Part shown: one piece after another, positions 47,027-55,970 of the stretch
How the letters are laid out: every line of letters begins with the position of its first letter
Position numbering within the stretch: position 1 is the stretch's first letter
Assembly (NCBI GenBank): GCA_963718605.1
Contig: OY970363.1
Coordinates: 3,906,001 to 3,970,000 of the forward strand
Reading direction: 5' to 3'
Source: JACCXE01 sp963718605
Lineage (GTDB): Bacteria > Actinomycetota > Acidimicrobiia > Acidimicrobiales > JACCXE01
DNA length: 64,000 bases
Made by a program: the position numbers and the translations under genes
Notes under the pieces: generated by a model
What the model was told of the DNA's origin: nothing
The model's input: the letters and a program-made list of their open reading frames with translations, nothing else
The model's database searches: none

Positions 47027-47611
47027 CTAGTTGTCGGCTCCGGGAGCCACTACGAGGGTGGCGTGGTCGATGACCTTGTCGACGAAGCCGTATTCGAGGG
47101 CTTCGTCGGCGGTGAACCAGCGGTCGCGGTCGGAGTCGGCCTCGATGCGCTCGACGGGCTGACCCGTGTGGAACGCGGTGCGCTCGGCGAGCTTGCGCTT
47201 CATGTAGATGATCTGCTCGGCCTGGATCGCGATGTCGGTGGCCTGGCCCTGCATCTGGCCCGACGGCTGATGCATGAGGATGCGCGAGTGCGGCAGCGCG
47301 TAGCGCTTGCCGGGAGCGCCGGCCGACAACAGGAACTGGCCCATCGAGGCGGCGAGGCCCAGGCAGATGGTGGACACGTCACAGCTGACGTACTGCATCG
47401 TGTCGTAGATGCCCATGCCGGCCGTGACCGACCCACCGGGCGAGTTGATGTACAGCGCGATGTCCGTCTCGGGCTCTTCGGCCGCAAGCAGGATCAGCTG
47501 GGCGCAGATGAGGTTGGCGGACGAGTCGTCGACCTGTGTACCGAGGAAAACGATGCGCTCCTTGAGGAGCCGTTGGTAGATGTCACCGACAGGGTTCAGA
47601 TCAATTGCCAT
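47027..47611 (-). CDS. clpP: ATP-dependent Clp protease proteolytic subunit, second copy
   Basis: 194 residues, intact. Catalytic Ser in LGLAASMGQFLLSAG, His in HSRILMHQPSG and Asp in DSDRDRWFTADEA. It differs clearly from the copy at 12268-12901 and has the more usual AASMG motif. In actinomycetes ClpP1 and ClpP2 form a mixed tetradecamer; here the two genes are about 34 kb apart. It stands alone between tRNA-His and tRNA-Leu. Confidence 0.94.
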   Translation of the reverse strand: MAIDLNPVGDIYQRLLKERIVFLGTQVDDSSANLICAQLILLAAEEPETDIALYINSPGGSVTAGMGIYDTMQYVSCDVSTICLGLAASMGQFLLSAGAPGKRYALPHSRILMHQPSGQMQGQATDIAIQAEQIIYMKRKLAERTAFHTGQPVERIEADSDRDRWFTADEALEYGFVDKVIDHATLVVAPGADN

Positions 47612-47651
47612 GCGGTAAATCTACGCCGTTCTTCTAACGTGTCTGTTCACG

Positions 47652-47733
47652 CGGGCGTGGCGAAACTGGCAGACGCGCAGGGTTTAGGTCCCTGTATCGA
47701 AAGATGTGGAGGTTCGAGTCCTCTCGTCCGCAC
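47652..47733 (+). tRNA. tRNA-Leu (anticodon TAG)
   Basis: Acceptor GCGGGCG/CGTCCGC with one G-T pair. Stem CAGGG/CCCTG with loop TTTAGGT gives TAG. A long variable arm is present, as expected for a class II tRNA. No CCA is encoded. Confidence 0.94.
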
Positions 47734-47935
47734 TTACAAACATCGCGGCTCGTTAGCTGGTTCGAGGGTCGACGCGCCCTGTCTTGGAGTAGTCCACGGA
47801 CCACCAGCGTTCTGGACGCATGGTCCAGGTGAGGGACGCCTCGCCCTCGATGCTCGCGTGATGGTAGGAGTTGCCGCGCGCGATCCGGGCAGCATCCAGC
47901 GCGGTCGGTGGTGGCGCGACCTAGCGTCTGGCGCC

Positions 47936-48997
47936 ATGGCCGCCGACGTGAAACGCCAGCGTCTCGACGCGTTGACTTCGTTGCGTTGGTTTGCCGCCTT
48001 TGCGGTGTTGTTGCGCCACATCTATGGCCGCACCAGCCTCGTTCCGAAAGGCTTGGGCCACGACTTCCTCCGCCAGGGCGTGGTCGGCGTGTCGTTCTTC
48101 TTCATCCTTAGTGGGTTCGTGCTCACGTGGTCCCACGTCGACAACGACACGCCGCGCGCGTTCTTCGGGCGACGGTTCGCGCGTATCTATCCGGCGTATG
48201 CGGTGGCGGGACTGTTCACGGCGCTGTTCTTCGTGTCGAAGCACCTCGACATCGGCCTCAGAGAGATCTTCACGTTCACGCTGCTCCAGGCGTGGATCCC
48301 GAAGGGCGAGTACCACTTCGCGCTCAACAGTGTCAGCTGGTCGCTGTCGGTGGAACTGTTCTTCTACATCGCCTTCCCTTTCGTGCTGCCACTACTCACG
48401 CGTCTCACGCTGAACACCCGGCGAATCGTCATGGTCGCCTGCGTCGTTGTCCCGTTGCTGATCGCGCTCGGGCTGCGGCCTCACCCGGCGGACAACTCGT
48501 ACTGGTTCATGTACGTCTTCCCGCCGGTGCGCATGCTCGAGTTCGTCGCCGGCATCTTGCTGGCGCTCGAAGTACGCGACCGCACGTGGCCGCGCGTCAA
48601 TGTGTTGCTCGCCGTCGCGGTCGCGCTCGGCGGGTACGTCGCAGCCGGTTACGTGCCCGAACCGCTCATGTGGACGGCCACCGCGATCGCACCATTCATC
48701 ATCCTCATCGGCGCCGTCGCCCAGAGCGACATCACGAAGCCGCTTTCGTTTCTGCACCTGCGCCCGCTCGTCTGGTTGGGCGAGGCGAGCTACGCGTTTT
48801 ATCTCGTGCACCTCACCGTGTTGGAGTTCCTGCTCGATCACCTCAGCAGCAAGACGGCTGGGCTCGTGGCGCTACCCGCGGGGCTCATCGCGGCGGCGCT
48901 GCTACACGAACTGATCGAAACACCCTTTGAGAAGCGGCTGCGCCCGCGCCTTAGCGGGGTTTCTTCGCCGCGGCTTTCTTCGCAACCGCCTTCTTAG
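47936..48997 (+). CDS. Acyltransferase-3 family membrane protein
   Basis: 353 residues from ATG 47936; the open frame further upstream crosses tRNA-Leu and antisense clpP and is not coding. About ten membrane helices. The family motif is SLRWFAAFAVLLRHIYG (catalytic-type His about 28) with FFFILSGFVLTWS and RRFARIYPAY. These enzymes O-acylate sugars or lipids at the membrane. The 3' end overlaps the convergent ABC ATPase gene by 47 bp. Confidence 0.87.
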   Translation: MAADVKRQRLDALTSLRWFAAFAVLLRHIYGRTSLVPKGLGHDFLRQGVVGVSFFFILSGFVLTWSHVDNDTPRAFFGRRFARIYPAYAVAGLFTALFFVSKHLDIGLREIFTFTLLQAWIPKGEYHFALNSVSWSLSVELFFYIAFPFVLPLLTRLTLNTRRIVMVACVVVPLLIALGLRPHPADNSYWFMYVFPPVRMLEFVAGILLALEVRDRTWPRVNVLLAVAVALGGYVAAGYVPEPLMWTATAIAPFIILIGAVAQSDITKPLSFLHLRPLVWLGEASYAFYLVHLTVLEFLLDHLSSKTAGLVALPAGLIAAALLHELIETPFEKRLRPRLSGVSSPRLSSQPPS

Positions 48998-50075
48998 CGG
49001 CGGCCTTCTTCGCCGGCGCTTTTTTCGGTGGCGCCTTTTTCGCTGACGCCTTCTTCGCTGGGGCTCTCGTCGTGACCGCCTTGCCGGGCCGACCGTAGCC
49101 CGCCTTGCCCAGCACGCCGCTGAGGGTCTCGAGGCCAATGATGTCGCTGAACTGGCGCAGCGTGTAGCCGGTGAGCTTGGCGCCCTTCGAGCCAGCGCGG
49201 GCCTTGGCGCTGCGCGGCAGGTCGAACAGCGGGCCCATTTCGCCGAAGTGATCACCCGGCTTGTTCACGTACACGACCGACTCGTGGCCGGTGTCGTCGC
49301 GGCGCACGATCTCGATCTCGCCCGAGTCGACGACGTAGATCTTGCCGCCGAGGCTGCCTTGTTCGAAGAGCACCTGGCCGGGTTTGAGATCCTCGGTGAC
49401 GGGCCGCTCGGACCCCTCCACGAACTTGGGCATCATCTCGATCACCACATCCGCCAGCGGCAGAATGCGGTCGTCGTGCGTGGCCACGATTACCGAACGC
49501 CCTGGCTGCGCCAACGATCGAATCAGTCGCAACACCGCTTCGACCTGGACGTAGTCAAGGTGCGCAGTCGGCTCGTCGGCGAGGACCAACGGCGGCTCGT
49601 GCGCGAGCGCCCGCGCGATCGCGACGCGCTGCTGTTGGCCGCCTGACAATTTTGCGGGCAGGTGGCTGGCGCGATCGGTCATTGACACCTGCGCGAGCAG
49701 GTCGGCGGCGCGCTTCGCGGTGACATCGCGCGACACGCCGGCCGCGCGCAGCGGTGCGGCCACGTTCTCGGTTGCCGTGAGGCTGGGCACCAGGTTGAAG
49801 GACTGGAAAACGATGCCAACGGTCTTGCGCCGGTATTCGGTGAGCGCCGCGCCGCTCAGACCCGACGTCACTTTCCCGCCGACCGAGATCGAACCACTCG
49901 TCGGCGTGAGAATTCCGGCGAGGCACGACAGCAAGGTCGACTTCCCGCAACCGCTGGGCCCGAGGAGCAGCGCGAGCGAGCCGCTTGGCACCTCGAAGCT
50001 CAGGTGATCGACTGGGCGCAAGATGTAATCGCCACTGGCGAATTCAATGACGAGGTCATCGACAACTAGATCCAT
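48951..50075 (-). CDS. ABC ATPase fused to a cNMP-binding domain with Lys/Ala tail
   Basis: 374 residues. The ABC domain (1-215) has Walker A GPSGCGKS (39-46), signature LSGGQQQR and Walker B LVLADEPT, closest in style to MacB/LolD ATPases. A CAP_ED-type domain follows (about 225-330) with YVVDSGEIEIV and the phosphate-cassette-like FGEMGPLF ... RSAKA. The last 40 residues are AKKA-type repeats like histone H1 tails. From memory the trio with the permease and patatin matches Mycobacterium tuberculosis Rv2564, Rv2563 and Rv2565. It lies 3 bp after the permease gene. Confidence 0.88.
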   Translation of the reverse strand: MDLVVDDLVIEFASGDYILRPVDHLSFEVPSGSLALLLGPSGCGKSTLLSCLAGILTPTSGSISVGGKVTSGLSGAALTEYRRKTVGIVFQSFNLVPSLTATENVAAPLRAAGVSRDVTAKRAADLLAQVSMTDRASHLPAKLSGGQQQRVAIARALAHEPPLVLADEPTAHLDYVQVEAVLRLIRSLAQPGRSVIVATHDDRILPLADVVIEMMPKFVEGSERPVTEDLKPGQVLFEQGSLGGKIYVVDSGEIEIVRRDDTGHESVVYVNKPGDHFGEMGPLFDLPRSAKARAGSKGAKLTGYTLRQFSDIIGLETLSGVLGKAGYGRPGKAVTTRAPAKKASAKKAPPKKAPAKKAAAKKAVAKKAAAKKPR

Positions 50076-50078
50076 TTG

Positions 50079-51140
50079 TTAACGGCCTCCAAAGGCGAGC
50101 GCGGGATCAACGGTGACGGCGCGGCGCAATGCCGCGCCACTGGCGAGCACGCCGATGACGAGGCCGACCACGGGCACGGTCATTTGCAACTTGGCGGGAA
50201 TGAGCACGGTGACGGGAAACGCCGGCGCCAACAGGTACGCCACGCCGATTGAGAGGATCGACGCGCCGATCGACAGCACGATCGCCTGGGTGACGAGCGC
50301 CCCCAGTAGGTCGCTCGTGGCGACCCCGGTTGCTTTGAACACGGCGAAGTCACCGATGCGTTCGATCGCCGACAGGTACACCACCGAGCCGACGATTGCG
50401 GCGGCAACGATCCACAGCAGGCCGCGGAACAACCCGATCGATTTGATCGTGTCCTTGAGCGGGCGCTTCAGGTCGGCGCCCGCAACCTTGCTGTTGACGT
50501 ACGACACGCCCGGCGGCACGACCTTCGCTTCGCCCTTAACGGCGATGGACGTCGCGAACGGTTGCCCGCCAAACACGGCGCGCTGTGCGTCCTCGATCAA
50601 CGTGAAGACGGTCGCGTGGCCACCGATAACCGTGACGCCGCTCGTGAGCCCAACCACGGCGAGCTTCACACCACTGATCGCGAACTTGTCGCCGATGTGC
50701 ATCGTGGTGCGCGTGTCGACCACCGCCTCGCCCGCCCGCTTGGCCACGCGTCCTTCGATCGGCTGGGGCGTACCCAGCCCACCGAGTCGGGCCCCGATGA
50801 GATACACGTCCGGGCGGAACGTTTGATCGGTCGTTTGCAAGACCGAAATGATCGGGTCCGCTGTCTTGATGCCGGGCAGCTTTGCCACCGAGTCGACGAC
50901 GTCGATCGGCATGGGTGAGCTGCCCGTAAACGGGCCGAGCCGTCCTTCGGGCACGACGTAGCCGTCGGCGCCGAACAACTTGATCGTGCGCTCGACCTCA
51001 GTGTCGAACGTCGAGAGAAAGCCGGAGAGGAGCAACGTAAGACCGAAAACGAGTGACGTACCGAGCACCGCGATCACGAATCGTCTCCGTCGCCATTGCA
51101 GGTCGCGGAACCCCGCCAACCATAAGAACCCTGGATGCAT
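50079..51140 (-). CDS. FtsX/MacB-type ABC transporter permease
   Basis: 353 residues from ATG 51140. One N-terminal membrane helix (about 20-42), a large external domain (about 43-235) and three C-terminal helices give the FtsX/MacB permease layout. The motif region RIGDFAVFKATGVATSDLLGALV near helix 2 is the family coupling helix. It pairs with the ABC ATPase. It is divergent from the patatin gene across 71 bp. Substrate unknown; an envelope lipid or protein is likely given the neighbour. Confidence 0.87.
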   Translation of the reverse strand: MHPGFLWLAGFRDLQWRRRRFVIAVLGTSLVFGLTLLLSGFLSTFDTEVERTIKLFGADGYVVPEGRLGPFTGSSPMPIDVVDSVAKLPGIKTADPIISVLQTTDQTFRPDVYLIGARLGGLGTPQPIEGRVAKRAGEAVVDTRTTMHIGDKFAISGVKLAVVGLTSGVTVIGGHATVFTLIEDAQRAVFGGQPFATSIAVKGEAKVVPPGVSYVNSKVAGADLKRPLKDTIKSIGLFRGLLWIVAAAIVGSVVYLSAIERIGDFAVFKATGVATSDLLGALVTQAIVLSIGASILSIGVAYLLAPAFPVTVLIPAKLQMTVPVVGLVIGVLASGAALRRAVTVDPALAFGGR

Positions 51141-51211
51141 CGCCCTACCCCCTCGCCGTCGTGGGCACGCTACGCGATCGACCGCTCGCCAGTAAGTACC
51201 GTCCCTCAGGC

Positions 51212-52810
51212 ATGAAAGCGTCCGTACTCGCGCGCCTGCCGTTTCTCGAAGGTGTGTCCACTGCAACCATCGGGGCAGTAAACCGCGTGCTCCACCCAAT
51301 AACTGTGCCCGCCGGCACAGTGTTGTTTCATGCCGGCGACGTCGGCGACGCCTGTTACTTCGTCGAAAACGGGGCGCTGCGGGTCACCACGCCGCAGTCG
51401 GGAGACGTGCTCGCGACCCTGGGCACCGGCTCGTTTGTCGGCGAACTCGCGCTATTGCTCGGCGAGCCCCGCACGGCAACGGTGACCGCCGTGACCGACT
51501 CCACCCTCCTTGAGCTCAAACGCGCCGACCTCGAATCGCTCATGATCGAGCACCCGGAGTTGTCGATTGCCATGAGCCGCGAGCTCGGACGGCGTGTGCT
51601 GCAAGCGAATCATCGACTCCTCGGCGACTACGGGCCGCGCCGCACCGTCGTATGGCCAGCCGCGATGGTCGGACCGGTGACTGCCGCGATTGCGCCATCG
51701 GGACGTCGCGTCGCGGTCGCCGCGTTGAAGGGCGCCGCGATCGGGCCAACGCCGCGGGGCGCAGCCCGCGTCCGCGGTCCGCACTACGGCAGCGGTGACA
51801 CGCAGATGCAATCGGTGCTGCTTGGGGCGCCCGACGACGGCAACACGTCAGCCATGGTGGCGACGGCGGACGCTGAACACGTGTTGGTGTTCGGCACACC
51901 GCCGCAGTGGCTGGTTGACGCGGCCGCACCCGGCCGGCTCGTCCGACTGACCAATGACGCGCTCGGCCTCCGACGCGCCGGGCGATGGGCGACGGGCCGC
52001 GCGGTCGGTCTCGTGTTGTCGAGCGGTGGCAGCAAGACCGTCGCGCACATGGGCGTAATTCGAGTGCTGCGCGAGGCGAGTATCGAGATCGACGCAGTAG
52101 CCGGCACGAGCGGGGGCGCTATTGCTGCTGCGGCCGTGGCGTTCAATCGGGACGAGGCGTTTATGCAGCGATGCATCGACGAGATTGCGCACGCGACCCA
52201 TTGGCGGCGGCTCGACTTCAACTTTCCGCCGCGCAGCGCGCTTTTCAAAGGACGCCGACTCCGCGCGTTGTTCGAGAAGTGGGGCGAGGGTGTGGACCTC
52301 GGCGAGAGCGACATCCCCGTGTGGCTGGTCGCCGCTGACGTGGCGACCGGGAGCGAAGTCGGGCTTCACTCCGGTTCGCTCTCCGACGCGATGCGCGCCA
52401 GCATGAGCGTGCCCGGTGCCTTCGATCCGTGGCGCATTGGCGCCAGGGCGTTGATCGACGGCGCGATTGTGAATCCGCTTCCCGCTCAACTGCTGCGCGA
52501 CGCCGGCGTCGGCGTGATCATTGCGTCGAACGTCGCCGGCCAGGCCACCGAGTTGATCGTCGGCAAGAAACTGCCGGGGTTCATGCAGATCATGGGCCGC
52601 ATGCTCAACACGATGGAGCGCGAAGTGATCCGCAACCAGCTACCGCTGGCCGACCTCGTGATTCGACCGATCGTCACCGCGTCGAACACCTTCGACTTCT
52701 CGGCGAGCGACAAGATGATCGAGGCGGGCGTCGAGGCGGCGCGGGCGCGATTGGCGGATATCGCGGCCGTCTTGCACGCAGCGGGTGTAACGACGAAGGT
52801 TCCGTCATGA
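51212..52810 (+). CDS. Patatin-like phospholipase with N-terminal cNMP-binding domain
   Basis: 532 residues from ATG 51212. Residues 1-120 are a cyclic-nucleotide-binding domain with an intact phosphate cassette GELALLLGEPRTATV. A linker domain follows (about 140-260). The patatin domain has an oxyanion region SSGGSKTVAHMG, a little off the usual GGGxRG, nucleophile GTSGG and the Asp of the dyad in LIDGAIVNPLP. It likely hydrolyses phospholipids under nucleotide control, like neuropathy target esterase. Its stop overlaps the aldolase-like gene (ATGA). Confidence 0.87.
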   Translation: MKASVLARLPFLEGVSTATIGAVNRVLHPITVPAGTVLFHAGDVGDACYFVENGALRVTTPQSGDVLATLGTGSFVGELALLLGEPRTATVTAVTDSTLLELKRADLESLMIEHPELSIAMSRELGRRVLQANHRLLGDYGPRRTVVWPAAMVGPVTAAIAPSGRRVAVAALKGAAIGPTPRGAARVRGPHYGSGDTQMQSVLLGAPDDGNTSAMVATADAEHVLVFGTPPQWLVDAAAPGRLVRLTNDALGLRRAGRWATGRAVGLVLSSGGSKTVAHMGVIRVLREASIEIDAVAGTSGGAIAAAAVAFNRDEAFMQRCIDEIAHATHWRRLDFNFPPRSALFKGRRLRALFEKWGEGVDLGESDIPVWLVAADVATGSEVGLHSGSLSDAMRASMSVPGAFDPWRIGARALIDGAIVNPLPAQLLRDAGVGVIIASNVAGQATELIVGKKLPGFMQIMGRMLNTMEREVIRNQLPLADLVIRPIVTASNTFDFSASDKMIEAGVEAARARLADIAAVLHAAGVTTKVPS

Positions 52811-53814
52811 CGCCTCGCACCACCGCTGACCTCACTACACCCGCGCTCGTAGTTGACGCGGGCGCGTTCGATCACAACATCTCCACCATGTCCGCCGCGT
52901 TGCCGGGCGCCCGCCTTCGCCCGCATGTGAAAGCCACGAAGTCGACCGCGCTGGCGAAGCGCCAACGCGACGCGGGCCACACGAACTTCACCTGCGCGAC
53001 CGTGCGCGAGGTCGAAGTGATGGCTGCCGCTGGTCTCGGCGACGATCTCCTCCTGGCCAATGAAGTCATGCGGGCCGACCGGCTCGGTGCGGTCGCCGCG
53101 GCCGGCGCACGTGTGACGGTCGCGATCGACTCGTCCGCCACCCTGCAGGCCGCGGTCGATGGCGGAGTGCGCGAGTGCGTCATCGACGTAAACGTCGGGC
53201 TCCCCCGCTGCGGTATTGCCCCTGAACGGGCCGGCGCGCTCGCCGACGAGGCGCGCGCCGCCGGTCTGAATGTGCGCGGCGTCATGGGCTACGAAGGCCA
53301 CGTGGTCGGCAACCCCGACCGCGCCGCCCGGGTCGCGCAGTGCGAGACGGCTATGGAGTTGTTGTTGCAGGCCCACAAGGACGTCGGCGGTGACCTCGTG
53401 TCCGCCGGCGGCACCGGCACCTACGACATCAACACGTGGGCCAATGAGATCCAGGCGGGGTCCTACTCATTGATGGACACCGCGTACGACAAGCTCGAGT
53501 TGCCCTTCAAGCAGGCGCTGTTCGTGCTGTCGACCGTGATCTCGGTCAGCGACGGCTTCGCGGTATGCGACGCCGGCCTGAAATCACTGGGCATGGACCA
53601 CGGGAACCCGTCGTTGCCGGCTGAGGTCGGCGAAGTGTGGTTCTGCTCGGACGAGCACATCACGTACGGTCCCGCGGCCACACCGGAGCCCGGCGATCGC
53701 GTGCGGGTCACCCCGGCGCACGTCGACCCCACGGTGGCGTACCACGACACGATGTGGGTCGTGAACGGCGATGAGATCGTGGATCAATTCCCCGTCGACA
53801 TGCGGGGTTGGTAA
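52807..53814 (+). CDS. D-threonine aldolase-like PLP enzyme
   Basis: 335 residues. Alanine-racemase-type TIM barrel with the PLP lysine motif RPHVKATK (Lys about 42), GVMGYEGHVVG and SAGGTGTYDIN for phosphate binding. The C-terminal beta domain has DEHITYGP, DRVRVTPAHVDPTVAYHD with metal-binding His residues typical of D-threonine aldolases. It cleaves D-3-hydroxy amino acids or a related substrate. Coupled to the patatin gene by ATGA. Confidence 0.85.
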   Translation: MTPRTTADLTTPALVVDAGAFDHNISTMSAALPGARLRPHVKATKSTALAKRQRDAGHTNFTCATVREVEVMAAAGLGDDLLLANEVMRADRLGAVAAAGARVTVAIDSSATLQAAVDGGVRECVIDVNVGLPRCGIAPERAGALADEARAAGLNVRGVMGYEGHVVGNPDRAARVAQCETAMELLLQAHKDVGGDLVSAGGTGTYDINTWANEIQAGSYSLMDTAYDKLELPFKQALFVLSTVISVSDGFAVCDAGLKSLGMDHGNPSLPAEVGEVWFCSDEHITYGPAATPEPGDRVRVTPAHVDPTVAYHDTMWVVNGDEIVDQFPVDMRGW

Positions 53815-53818
53815 CGAC

Positions 53819-54397
53819 CTAGACGCGGCTGCGTAGACCGGCCGCGAGCGCGCGGAAGGCGCGACCGCGGTGCGACACACGCTCTTTCTCGCTGAGGCTC
53901 ATCTGCGCGAACGACCTTCCGTCCCCGTCAGTGGGAATGAACAGCGGGTCGTAGCCGAACCCGCCGTCGCCGATCGGATCGTCGGCAATCACGCCCTCGA
54001 CCACGCCGTGGCCGATGATTTCTGTGCCGTCAGGAAAGCCAGCGAGCGCGACCGTACGAAAACGCGCCGTGCGGGTTGACGCGCCGATCATCGCTTCGTG
54101 CAGCTTGCGCACGTTGTCGGCGTAGGTGGCGTTTTCGCCGGCGTACCGCGCCGAATAGACGCCGGGTGCGCCGCCCAGTTCGTCGACTTCCAACCCGGTG
54201 TCATCCGCGATCGCGGGGAGGCCGGTGGCGTTGACGAGCGCGAACGCCTTGAGGCGGGCGTTGCCTTCCAGCGTGTCATCGGTCTCTTCGACCTCGGGCA
54301 CGTCGGCGGGGCGCGGCACCAGATCGAAGTCGTCGAGGATCGCCGCGATCTCTTCGGTCTTATGCGGGTTCGCCGTCGCGAGAACGAACTGTTCCAT
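53819..54397 (-). CDS. rdgB: XTP/dITP pyrophosphatase
   Basis: 192 residues from ATG 54397, sharing a base with the rph stop (TAATG). N-terminal LATANPHKTEEI substrate loop, IADDTGLEVDELGG and the conserved GFGYDPLFIP are all intact. It removes non-canonical purine nucleotides (XTP, dITP) from the pool. The rph-rdgB order matches that known from mycobacteria. Confidence 0.94.
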   Translation of the reverse strand: MEQFVLATANPHKTEEIAAILDDFDLVPRPADVPEVEETDDTLEGNARLKAFALVNATGLPAIADDTGLEVDELGGAPGVYSARYAGENATYADNVRKLHEAMIGASTRTARFRTVALAGFPDGTEIIGHGVVEGVIADDPIGDGGFGYDPLFIPTDGDGRSFAQMSLSEKERVSHRGRAFRALAAGLRSRV

Positions 54398-55141
54398 TAA
54401 GCGCGCGGCGTGAGCGGCTGCGCGATCACGGCGGCCTGCGCGGCCATCAACTCTTTGATGCCGCCTTCGGCCAGCAGCAGCAGCGAGTCGAGATCGTTGC
54501 GCGAGAACGCCGCGCCCTCGGCGGTGCCTTGCACTTCGACGAACTTCCCGGCACCGGTCATCACCACGTTCATGTCGACCTCGGCCTGATGATCTTCGTG
54601 GTAGTCCAGGTCGAGCACCGCCATGCCGTGGGCCATGCCGACTGAAACTGCGGCGCAGGAATCGAGCAAGCGGATGCTTCGGCATCACCCCGGCTTCGAC
54701 GAGCCTGGTGCACGCGTCGTGCAGGGCGATGTACGCGCCGCAGATCGACGCGGTACGGGTGCCGCCGTCGGCCTGCAGCACGTCGCAGTCGAGCGTGATC
54801 TCGACCTCGCCCATCGCTTCGGCATCGGTCACCGCCCGCAGGGCACGGCCAATGAGGCGTTGAATCTCGAGCGTGCGACCCTTTTGCTTGCCCTTGGCCG
54901 CCTCGCGGTCGTTGCGGTCCGGGGTGGAGCCGGGCAGCATCGAATACTCGGCGGTGACCCACCCTTTGCCCTTGCCCTTCATCCAGCGAGGCACGTCCTC
55001 ATTTGCTGACGCCGTGCACAGCACGCGGGTGCGCCCAAAGGACACGAGGACGGATCCGGCGGCGAATTCGGTGAAGTCCCGAATGAACGACACAGGACGA
55101 AGCTGGTTGGGGTTACGGCCGTCGTGGCGCGCGTTACTCAT
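54397..55141 (-). CDS. rph: Ribonuclease PH, one frameshift
   Basis: About 248 residues when repaired. The N-terminal part has RDFTEFAAGSVLVSFGRTRVLCTAS and DCDVLQADGGTRTASICGA. An extra base near 54675 shifts the frame, and the C-terminal part (DSCAAVSVGMAHGMAVLDLDY, ending at TAA 54397) follows in another frame. The enzyme trims tRNA 3' ends by phosphorolysis. The break is likely an indel error because both halves are fully conserved. Confidence 0.9.
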
Positions 55142-55151
55142 GGCGCAGAAA

Positions 55152-55961
55152 CTACGTCCATTCGAGGGCGTCGACGACGTCGAGCTCAGGGCCCAGCAAC
55201 CGACGGCCTAAGCGAGCGAATTCGGCGGCGTCGCCCGTCGATACCCAGCGGTGACTCTGGACCCGGCCTCGCTCGGCGGTCAAGCCGTCCGCCTCGAGGA
55301 GTTCCTTGAGCGCGAACGCAGTTTCGTCCGCGGAACTCACGAGCACGACGCCGCGGCCCATCACGTCGCTGATGGTGCGGGCGAGGAACGGGTAGTGCGT
55401 GCAGCCGAGCAGAAGCGCGTCGACATCTGCTTCGCGCACTGGATCAAGCAGGCGTTCGGCCAGCACGTGGACCTGCTCGGAATCGGTTTCGCCTCGTTCG
55501 ACGAACTCGACGAAACCCGGGCACGCCGCGCAGGTCAGTGCGACTGATTGGTCAGCGGCGGCCGCGCGCACCGCATCCTGGTACGCGCCGGACCCGATGG
55601 TGCCGACGGTGCCGATCACGCCAACTCGGCCAGTGGTCGTCGCCTGTGTGAGCGCGCGGGCGCCGGGTTCGATCACGCCGAGCACGGGCACCGGGCATTG
55701 CTCGACCAGCACATCAAGCGCCGCCGCCGCCGCGGTATTGCACGCGACGACAACCACCTTTACGTCATAGGCGTCGACGAGGTGCGCCGTGATCTGCTCG
55801 GCGAATCCGCGCACCTCTTTGAGGTCGCGCGGGCCGTAGGGATACCGGCCGGTGTCGCCGAGATACACCAGGTCTTCACTGGGCAGCAGGTCCATCACGG
55901 CCCGGGCGACCGTCAGGCCACCGAAGCCTGAGTCGAACATCCCGATGGGCCGCGCGTCCAC
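55152..55961 (-). CDS. murI: Glutamate racemase
   Basis: 269 residues from GTG 55961. MFDSGFGGLTV (9-19), the first catalytic Cys in VVACNTAAAAAL (about 75) and the second in LLLGCTHYPFL are intact. It supplies D-glutamate for peptidoglycan. It follows cysM by 9 bp and precedes rph by 10 bp. Confidence 0.95.
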   Translation of the reverse strand: MDARPIGMFDSGFGGLTVARAVMDLLPSEDLVYLGDTGRYPYGPRDLKEVRGFAEQITAHLVDAYDVKVVVVACNTAAAAALDVLVEQCPVPVLGVIEPGARALTQATTTGRVGVIGTVGTIGSGAYQDAVRAAAADQSVALTCAACPGFVEFVERGETDSEQVHVLAERLLDPVREADVDALLLGCTHYPFLARTISDVMGRGVVLVSSADETAFALKELLEADGLTAERGRVQSHRWVSTGDAAEFARLGRRLLGPELDVVDALEWT

Positions 55962-55970
55962 GACCAGAGG

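Noticed and set aside
47754..47920. Minus-strand coding-like stretch ending at TAA 47754 (with MRPERWWSVDYSK near its end)
   Set aside because: It has no start codon with upstream context before a stop at 47921 and no family match. It may be a gene remnant, but I cannot support it as a gene.
46961..47935. Open plus frame upstream of the acyltransferase crossing clpP, tRNA-His and tRNA-Leu
   Set aside because: It reads antisense to an intact ClpP and through two tRNAs; the acyltransferase motif begins only after ATG 47936.
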